Positions 55,966-64,000 of a stretch of DNA of 64,000 bases are shown in pieces (position 1 is the first letter of the stretch; each line of letters opens with the position of its first letter). The DNA is taken from positions 25,586,851-25,650,850 of the forward strand of contig CM043875.1 of assembly GCA_023846275.1 (NCBI GenBank). The letters are read 5' to 3'. Position numbers and translations under genes: made by a program. The notes below the pieces were generated by a model. That model was not told the DNA's origin. It did not search any database and saw only the letters and a list, made by a program, of their open reading frames with translations. This DNA is from Vanilla planifolia. Its lineage: Eukaryota > Streptophyta > Magnoliopsida > Asparagales > Orchidaceae.

Positions 55966-58900
55966 CTAATTGAATTTTCTAGCCATATAAACCAAATGAA
56001 ATATTAGAATAAATAAAAGTTTTCAACTACAAAACTATATATGACCATCCTAATCATAATAGGTACAAAACTAAGTCTTAACAAATCCACAATATGCATA
56101 GGATACAAAAACTCAACCGAAAATAAAACACCACCCACTTTTAGTATAGTGAATGTCTTACTTATGATGTAAATACTAATTAAACTTTAAAAAATTAATA
56201 AATAAATCATATATAATAATAAAATAAAGAAAGAAGATATCATATAAAACTAGTATAATATAATGTCATGATGATATAATAAAGCATAATCATTTATAGG
56301 AAGAAAAAAATATCAAAAGTAAACGAATAAACTAATGCATGTACATAAAAACAAATAGAATATAAACCATAATTATCCACTTTTCTTTTATTTCTTGGTA
56401 CTCAATATTTTCTACATTTATAAAGTCTAATTCTCTTTTGATTATTATCCTTTATATCTAACATTATAATTTTTGTATTTAAATGACCTCTTTTTGGTAG
56501 TTATATAAAATGACACAACCCCCAAACCTATACCTATGATCACTAAGAATATATAGCCTTGAGACCTCTTGTGATCTATCACGAGATTTAGTGTCATGTG
56601 TGTGTGTGTATATATATATCAAGTATGATCTCTACACTTATATTAGCATCATATAAGATAAAGAAAATGTTATAAAGAATCCATCTTTATTATTTCATCC
56701 CATTTTTATTTCATTTCTTATTTGAATGTGAATTATTTTAATTTTCATACTTTAGGTATTCAAGTCATATAAATAATATGATCTAAGGTATAATATATGT
56801 GAATCAAGTATAACATACAAAATTTTCAAGTTAATCATCATTTCCAATATACACAATATGCAATAGCATGAAATATAGAAAATATTTTAATTTATAAATA
56901 AATTAATAATTATCTTAATAATTTAATATAAAAAAATATTTCAACTTTCTTCCTTTTTTAAGGTTTCCTACTATGCCACACAGAAACAATAATGACCATA
57001 TAATCTCATATATGATATAAACATCAGCTATTTTTAAGTTATTTTAAATTTTAAAAATTCTTTGTTGATCCTTAAATCATTGCCATGCATCGTATTTGTA
57101 TGACTTCTTCACTGTACAGTTCTTTCAACAATCCTTCCATACATCTTCATTATTTTGCAATTGTTCATATAGTTTGATCTCCAAGATTGTCTAATATGAT
57201 CATCACTAACCCCTAGCTAATAATATAATTTTGGATACAATCCATTAATTCTTGTTGATCATACAATATGATCACCCACTTCATAGAATACAATTGTTCT
57301 TCTTCCTTCAATTGATTTTATCTTAGCTTAAAATTATTATATTAGTATGATATAACCCATCATCTAGTGTGATCACCACTTCTATTCTTACCTTAAGCTA
57401 TTCAACACATTGTATAATACACCATATATTATCATACTATATGACGCACCAATGATTCTATCAGTTAACCTAATCATCTAATATAATCAAAGCCATCGAA
57501 CTAATACAATCCTTAAATATGTACCACCAGTATGATTCCCCCATCAAACTCATCTGGTCTCTCGGTTTAATCAATTGATGTCAGATGAGGTTAACCATTA
57601 AATTGAGCAATACGAGGTATTAACCTTCACACATTAAAAAATATAAAAGAAAAATATATAAAATATAAAGATGATATCATACAAGAGACACCTATTTAAG
57701 ACAATCTTAGACAAGACTATGAGCAACATAAGAGTCACTTCATAGTTTAGGCCCACAACCTCTCAATAGTACAAAAATAACTACTCAAAAAAGGATAAAT
57801 ATTATCGATCTTGAATAAAAGAGATAGCAATGTAAAGGTCATGCAAGCACAGATTTAATGACACAAAATAATCTTTTCACACCAATACTAAAGATTTGAA
57901 AGTAATGAGATAAATGTATAAAAAAGAGATGTTCCTAAATAAGAAGGAAATTGAATAGAAGGGAAGAGAAATAAAGATGAAAAACTAAGATTCACATATG
58001 AGAGTTATGAAGTAAAGATTACAGTGACAAAAGATTATAGGCACAAATGCTAACAATAGTACGAGAAATGAAAATTGTTGACTTATATAGACATTTGTAT
58101 GAGGATGTTGGTGGTTGATTGACAATAAATTGGCATAGAATCTCACCTCTTGGGCCTTGTACTGCTCCCATTATTGAAGCATCGATGAGTCAACACATCG
58201 AAGCTTTTATTGTAATCAAGCTTAAGACTTAACAAGATGTAAGAGGAAATAGTAGATTTTTCATTCACTAAAAGTAACCATAGATGAGGATAAGCCTCCC
58301 AATTTACAAAGAGCTTAGAGGGGTACATGGGTAAAAGCACATATGACACATTAGAATTCCAAAAATACATTGGTAATACAAAAAGACACTTTAAATTGGC
58401 TAAATATTTAGAAAAACTACTATAAGATTAAATCACTTAGATTTCCAACAAAATTAAGCCTTAAAATCTAAAATTAACCTTGGAAAGCTTTAAAATCATT
58501 TGCCATAAGCTATTCCTAAAAAGCTTTTGCAAAACTTTTCCTTTGTTTTGATGACTAGATTTGTACTAACTCGACAAATATCATGGGTCAGCAATGCACG
58601 TGTCTACGGTGGGTGCAAGGTTCACAGTTCTGGTTGATGATTGCTTAAGTCAAATATACATCACTAGTCAAGTGGTAGGTCAATGTTGCCTCGAGTTAGA
58701 GGCAGGTCTTGGGTTAAACTACGTGTCATAGTAGGTTACAAAATTAGAAGCAAAATGGGTTTTGTAAATTCTAAAATGGATAAGAGAGACTTGTGGGTGA
58801 ATGATGGTTATGAGAACCCATAAATGAACATTGGAGACCCATGCATAGAAGCAAGTTATGTGAACCAATGAGTGAATGCGAGTCAAGAGGTGTGAGCGAG

Positions 58901-59964
58901 GTTAACCAAAGAAAAAGGGTTCAATGGGTTGCATGTGATTGCCCAAGAAGTAGCCCAAAAGTATAGTTTGAGCTTAAAATACAATTTTTGGCTCAAAATT
59001 AAACTCACATATGAAAAATAAATCCCTTAACCATCTAGGAGTGATGAAACATGCATTACTAGATCATCTATATTAAAAATCTCCAATGCAACTAATGTCC
59101 TCAACAACAAGTTAACCACCATTGGATATAAAATAAGATTTATCATATATGTACAATCACATTTTCACTCCCTATCAAACATAGCCAATCCATTCTCATT
59201 TAGCATATGAATGTTCATCTAGTATGATCAACCCATCATATTAGTATGATATATTTTGTCTCTTTTATGATGCCCTGTTAGACTGCTATACTTCCTTAGC
59301 CATAAACTAACTTGTTCAACCATTCATATTTGTATGATACCTCCCTACTTAACTCCTATTGATTTACCATCCATTGTACTAGTATGAATGGGATTATCAT
59401 CCAATACGATCAAGATTGTATGATTACTTTATCGTATTAATCTGATCTCCTTACTCTAGCAATAATGACCTCATCATAAAAGCACAATTTACCTACTATA
59501 TTTGTACAACACTACTTAGCCATCACCTTCCTCAGCTTGAACCTCTTAGTTTATATCCTTAATCATATCTTAACTTGCTCAATTTCTTCCAAACCATTCT
59601 GACATCGATTCTAACACCACCAATAACTTGAATAGGTTTGTCTTTTTATAGAACCAAGTCAAACTCAAATAAAACCAAGCTTAAATTCTTACCTCATTCT
59701 TAATTTACTATTGCTCCTCTTAATTCTTTTGCTTTTCTCTTAATACAACCAATACTTCTCCTCTTCAATTTTTCTTCAACCTCTTCGCTAAGCTATAATA
59801 ACACTTTACAACCTTCCTTTCTCCCTATAGTTTTCATCTTTACCTGAGTCTTCTCTTTTAATCAACTTTCAAATCTCTCTATTATTTCTCTCTTATTTAT
59901 TATACAACTAATATCTCTAGAGAAACTATATTCAGGAACATCTTTATAATGAGAGGGTCTCTTC

Positions 59965-59972
59965 TATTTATA
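59965..59972 (-). promoter_or_regulatory. TATA box of the LTR-like region
   Basis: The - strand reads cctataaatagaagagac, a plant consensus TATAAATA, about 40 bp downstream of three tandem repeats and upstream of a purine-rich leader. Plausible retrotransposon core promoter; activity unknown. Confidence 0.55.
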
Positions 59973-60012
59973 GGTGAATGAAAGTTTAACAACTATTTGT
60001 AGAAAAAATATA

Positions 60013-60145
60013 ATTAAATACACTTTGGAACATAACATAAGCATGAAAAAAAGACTATTAAATACACACTAAAATATAATATAAGCATAGAAGAAAGGGA
60101 ATTAAATACATATTATAATATTATATAAGTATAAGAAATATGAAA
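60013..60145. repeat. Three 44-45-bp tandem repeats upstream of the TATA box
   Basis: attaaatac occurs at 60013, 60057 and 60102, each copy followed by an ataagcat/ataagtat word and an A/G-rich end. Tandem U3 repeats like these act as enhancers in some plant LTRs (knowledge of the class); here that is inference. Confidence 0.7.
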
Positions 60146-60250
60146 AGTCAACATAAGAAAGACTATTTTGGAGTTAAATCAATTGAGAATTCAAGAGATT
60201 TTTAGAATTTCAAAGACATTAACTCCAAATGAGTCAACCACATTAAATAT

Positions 60251-61320
60251 AAAATATAAAAATACATAAAAAATTATGACATAGGAAAAATTATGCGATC
60301 ATTTAATATGATGATCGGATGACGACGACGATGCAACAAAGGATGCCAACATTGTGTGAGACAACAGTGGCTGACGAGCACCCATGTGATGATGGGCTAT
60401 CAGGAGATGATGGGTGACTAGGTGGTGTCAAGCAATTGGGCGATGGTAAGTGATTGGCGATGACCAACATTCGATGATGGTGACAGTTAGAAACAACAAG
60501 CAACTAGTTGATGATAGACAATTGAAGATAGTGGGCAAAGTGCACACAAGTGTAAGAATTAAAACCACATGACTCCAAGTTTGAATGGGGCTATGCAATG
60601 CCAGTAGTTGTGTGCTTGTGAGCTAAAGTGACATGCTTATGCGTCACTTATCCACCATATTTTCCCCTAATCTTCACAATGAGTTAGAATGTTTGAAACC
60701 CAAACTATAGGGGAGTACTTAGAACCTTTGTCCCTTTTATTTCTTTTAAAAACAGTTTGAAAACCTCCATAATGTTAGCCTTTGATGATTACTTCCCTTT
60801 GTTGAGGTGAGAGAAGCATAAAATGAAATGAAGAAGGTCATAGAGCCAATGACCACATAGCAATCAAACCATGTGTAAGCAATTGAAAATATTTTAATCA
60901 TGCTAGATTTCAATTGTTATAAGCAAATTAAAGTAAAAATAAGTCATGCAGGCTAATTTTAAAATACAAGCAAAGGAAAGTAATAAAAATACCATACAAT
61001 ACAATCTATGAAATTGTATATCATAAGGATATGAGATGCAAAGGTTGAGAAGCATCGTATAAACTATCGCTAATACAGCAAAAGAGAAGAAAAAATTTGT
61101 GGACTTAATAAACTCATACAATATAACTTGTATAAATCATTATGGTATGATGCAAGCATCGATAAGTTGGATTAGTCCAATAGTGTAGAAAAGTGACCAT
61201 GTAGGATCATTCAATATGAAGACTGGTAATGTAATTATATGGTTAAAAGAAGAGAAATCTACAAATGACTAGGTTGCAAAGAAAGAATATGCTACATTAG
61301 TATATCAAAGCAATTGAAGT
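60251..61320. other. Unassigned stretch with gatgat-rich part
   Basis: 60300-60490 is an imperfect gatgat/gacgac/ggtga-rich low-complexity sequence, the cause of a His/Ser/Pro-rich open frame on the other strand. The remainder shows nothing recognisable apart from a weak copia RNase H-like trace near 61250-61330 that I do not trust. Confidence 0.4.
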
Positions 61321-61329
61321 CATAGGAAG

Positions 61330-62835
61330 GATTGTAGAGTTTATAGGTTTTTGACTCCTTGTTATACCCAATAAATATGTATTTTTATCTTTATCATCTA
61401 ATTTCTTTCCTTTTGAATCTTACAAAAGAAAATCATTCTCCATTTGTATAATATATACTTTCTTAATCAATTGCCCATGACTAAGAATATTATTTTTCAT
61501 ATCAAAAATAAAATATGAATCTCAAATAATAATTAGAAACATATTCTCTTTGTAAAGCTTTATGTTACCTTTGCCTTCAACTTTCATCTTTGACGAGTCT
61601 CCAAGACTCACACTTTCTTGCATATTTTCAATTGTATACAATAGATTCCTTTTTCTACACATATGGTTGCTCACTCTTGCGTTAAGGAACCACACATCTT
61701 CTTTTTTGTTGCCCCCTTTTATAGCTAATAATGATATTAACTATTATTGTGATGTTCAGCATAGTTTGATTGGTTATTCTTATGCCAACAATTAAAAGCA
61801 TAATTATCAAACTTATGACAAATATAACATTCAACATTTCTTCCTTGGCTCCTCAGCCTTGAGAAGCACTATTCGTTCCATGCCTGTGTTGTGTGTAAGG
61901 TTGATTAATTTTCTATTAAGTTTTTTTTAGAAATGACCTCTTCCACATCCTTGATAAGAATCTCGTCCTCTTTTTTTTTAATTTAAATTCTCTTTCTTCA
62001 AGGTATTGTCTTATTTCAATTTTAGTTTTGATTCTAATGCTTGATCAATAGGTGCAACTTTAGCCCTTTTCTTTAATCGTTGCTTATACACTTGTAAGGA
62101 ACCCATTAGTTCTTCAATAGATAATTTACCTATATCTTTAGATTCTTTAATTATTATTACCACATGCTAAAACATAGGAGTTAAAGAACTAAATACCTTT
62201 TCGATCACACATATATCGTTAATTTGTTCTCCATCTCACTTCATCAAGTTCACAATAGCAATTAATTGTAAGACATAATCAAAGATAGTCTCATTTTTAT
62301 TCATCTTTGACTGCTCAAAATTGCCTCTAAGGATTTGAAGATGTACATGCTTCACACATTCAACACTTTTGAAGATTGTGTCGAGTTTATTCCAAACTTC
62401 TCTGCTTGTAGTCGCTTCTACAACTTTCTCAAAATTGGCTTCATTAAACCCTTGATATATCAAGAACAATGCCTTTTTATCATTTTTTTATTTCTTTTTC
62501 AACAATTTTTTCTCTACTTCAGTAGCATTTTATTCTTGAAAGCCATCAATAACAATCTCCCAAAGGTCTTGTGAGTTAAGAAGAGCTTTAAATTTAATGC
62601 ACCAATTATCATAATTGTCGTTAGTCAATCTGGGAATGGTTTATTGTATAATTTTAGACATTTTAAATAAAAACACACTTTCAAACACCACTTCTACTTT
62701 CTGCAAATGCCCTACCAAACACTATGTTGCTTCTCGTTTCTGCACACTATGTTTTTTTTGCAAACATTACTTCCAAATAAAGTTTTTTACTCTTCTCTCT
62801 TCGACGCTACAGTGTTTGTCCTTCTTCTTCTCTAA
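61330..62835 (-). pseudogene. Ty1/copia gag and protease relic, - strand
   Basis: 62236-62469 is an open stretch of UBN2-type gag: FLIYQGFNEANFEKVVEATTSREVW...LQILRGNFEQSKMNKNE, close to the family wording. 61790-61840 encodes the knuckle CYICHKFDNYAFNC (GH changed to DN). 61657-61668 encodes NHMC of the protease region and is followed by SLGDSSKMKVEGKGNIKL and NILSHGQL to about 61400. RT and integrase are not seen to the left, so the element is truncated. The lineage differs from the intron-5 copia. Confidence 0.8.
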
Positions 62836-62847
62836 GCTCTAATACCA
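62836..62847 (-). other. Copia primer binding site
   Basis: The - strand reads TGGTATTAGAGC, 11 of 12 matching the initiator-Met tRNA primer site TGGTATCAGAGC. It lies immediately between gag and the LTR-like sequence. Confidence 0.75.
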
Positions 62848-62853
62848 CTTTAA

Positions 62854-63560
62854 TGAAAATAAATTGAAATAAAATAGATCTTGAATTGTAAACAACAAAC
62901 TTGCATTCGAGAGTATTTGATAGAAATTAAAAAATGGTGATGGAAACCCTAAGGTGTGGGAAGACAAAAGTGATATAATTTAATTTTATTCACACTTAAC
63001 AACTATGCAGTAATTACATTTTTTTATGGTAAATAATCTCCTGAATATTTTCTTCTAATTTAAAAATTTGTTCCTAATTTATATGATAACTATCAACTTA
63101 AAATTTAAAATTATTTAAAGATTTAAACAATTAAAGTTATCTAACAAATACTTAAAATTTGCTAACAAATACTTAAAATATGCTAATAAATACTTAAAAT
63201 GTACTAACAAATACTTAAAGTTTACTAACAAAAGAAAATCTAGTAGAGAGAAATGCAAAATCATTTGCCCGAAAGAGAGAGAGAGAGAGGAGAAATTTAA
63301 GAAAAAGTAAATGAAAATTAAATAAAATAATAATAAGTAAAAAATAAAAATATAATAAAAATAGAATGAAATTATAATATAATACAATAATAATAAAGTA
63401 TTAAAATATAAATAATAGGTATAAGTTGAGAAAAAATTAATTAGAGAAAAGAAAGAGTTTCAAAAACTTGTGAAAACAATTATTAAGGGTGATAGTATTA
63501 TAGAATACTATGAGATTGATTGTTTCTAGATAGGAAAAATTATTTTTTAATAAAATACAT
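62854..63560 (-). repeat. 5' LTR of the - strand copia relic (approximate)
   Basis: Starts right after the primer site with a TG-complement edge (62854). It contains an AT-rich body, a 21-bp tandem repeat and a GAGAGA run at 63274-63290. The right end is uncertain because no partner LTR is in the window. Confidence 0.45.
63141..63240. repeat. 21-bp tandem repeat, five copies
   Basis: ctaacaaatacttaaaat-type units start at 63141, 63162, 63183, 63204 and 63225, an exact 21-bp period with few mismatches. Because 21 is a multiple of 3, the - strand shows an artificial YLL-NFK peptide repeat. Confidence 0.9.
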
Positions 63561-64000
63561 GATATTTCCCTGTCTAAAAACAATCAATCCATGCTAATTT
63601 ATTGTATTATCACTTATAATAATTGCTTTCATAAGTTTTTTGAAACTTGTTTTTACTCAAATTTTTCTCAATTTTTACCTCCTCTTCTTATTTTTATATT
63701 TTATTATTACTATATTATATTATTATTAAAAAATAATTATGTAATAATTCATGTACATTTATGATATTATAATAAACTAAAATGATATGGTGATTGGATA
63801 AATAAATCTGATCTTAAACTTAAGATAAATCTGATGACATGTGATGTATTATAACATTATATTTTTTATATTTATAGTTTACTTTAGTTTTTATTATATT
63901 TCATTATGTTGGTAATAATTATTACATCTTATTTTTGCATGATTAATTAGATATATATTTTCTTTTAATCTGTATTCTATCCTATTATGTTGACAATGAT
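63561..64000. other. AT-rich end of window
   Basis: Strongly AT-rich. Complementary-looking blocks at 63400-63560 and 63540-63660 are noted as a finding. No gene seen. Confidence 0.5.

Larger units (their letters stand above)
55966..60250 (-). repeat. Long LTR-like region with U3 repeats and TATA box
   Basis: On the - strand, tandem repeats (60013-60145) are followed by a TATA box (59965-59972) and a GAGAGA/purine-rich leader similar to the + strand at 38.6-38.8 kb. Then come kilobases rich in atatgatca words like LTRs A and B. The block 58560-59040 is different (G-rich, no atatgat words) and may be a separate insert. No gag or pol recognised. The extent is approximate. Confidence 0.4.

Noticed and set aside
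60303..60503. His/Ser/Pro-rich open frame on the - strand
   Set aside because: Low-complexity gatgat-type DNA explains the composition. No known domain.
61240..61340. Copia RNase H-like trace on the + strand
   Set aside because: Only a few scattered residues fit, and the strand disagrees with the copia relic next to it.
63141..63240. CRISPR-like or protein-repeat gene
   Set aside because: A direct 21-bp tandem repeat without spacers, inside a retrotransposon LTR. The peptide repeat is an artefact of a period divisible by three.

Overview
The window is plant nuclear DNA, most likely from a seed plant and probably an angiosperm. It is very AT-rich and gene-poor. It carries spliced plant genes, Ty1/copia and Ty3/gypsy retrotransposon remains, a plant-type LINE, and about 7 kb of transferred plastid DNA. 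No bacterial-type gene organisation is present. I cannot name the species from the sequence.

Only two host genes are visible, and they point towards each other. Bases 1-918 hold the C-terminal part of an F-box/MYND-finger protein on the + strand, cut by the window edge. On the - strand, 37392 down to 3958, lies a complete TOM20, the plant outer-membrane receptor for mitochondrial protein import. It has six exons, all GT-AG introns and a 200-residue product. Three introns are under 110 bp, but intron 4 is about 11.7 kb and intron 5 about 20.9 kb, so the gene covers more than half the window.

Those two introns are filled with nested insertions. Intron 5 holds a decayed + strand copia element (gag about 7.2-8.5 kb, pol about 15.6-18.1 kb, a candidate LTR pair at about 6.4-6.9 and 23.8-24.2 kb). 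Within it, between the gag zinc knuckle and the protease, sits a plastid insertion at about 8551-15582: ycf1 (+), rrn16 and trnV-GAC (-), ycf2 (+). That order and orientation does not match a usual plastome. Intron 4 holds a LINE relic in the same sense as TOM20 (about 25.4-31.2 kb), itself interrupted by a 313-bp MITE-like insert, and a probable copia LTR ending near 35.95 kb.

Upstream of TOM20, 38.5-64 kb is a retrotransposon graveyard. A decayed Ty3/gypsy element lies on the - strand (internal part 44762-49318) between two related LTRs. The left LTR (42127-44761) also abuts a second gag/protease/RT remnant (about 40.7-42.1 kb), giving a tandem arrangement with a shared LTR. The right LTR is split by about 4 kb of foreign sequence that includes a GC-rich LTR-like block. 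Further right are a long LTR-like region with tandem repeats just upstream of a TATA box (about 56-60.2 kb) and a copia gag/protease relic on the - strand with a recognisable primer binding site (61.3-62.85 kb). I found no unknown multigene system. The most notable structure is the plastid-in-copia-in-TOM20 nesting.
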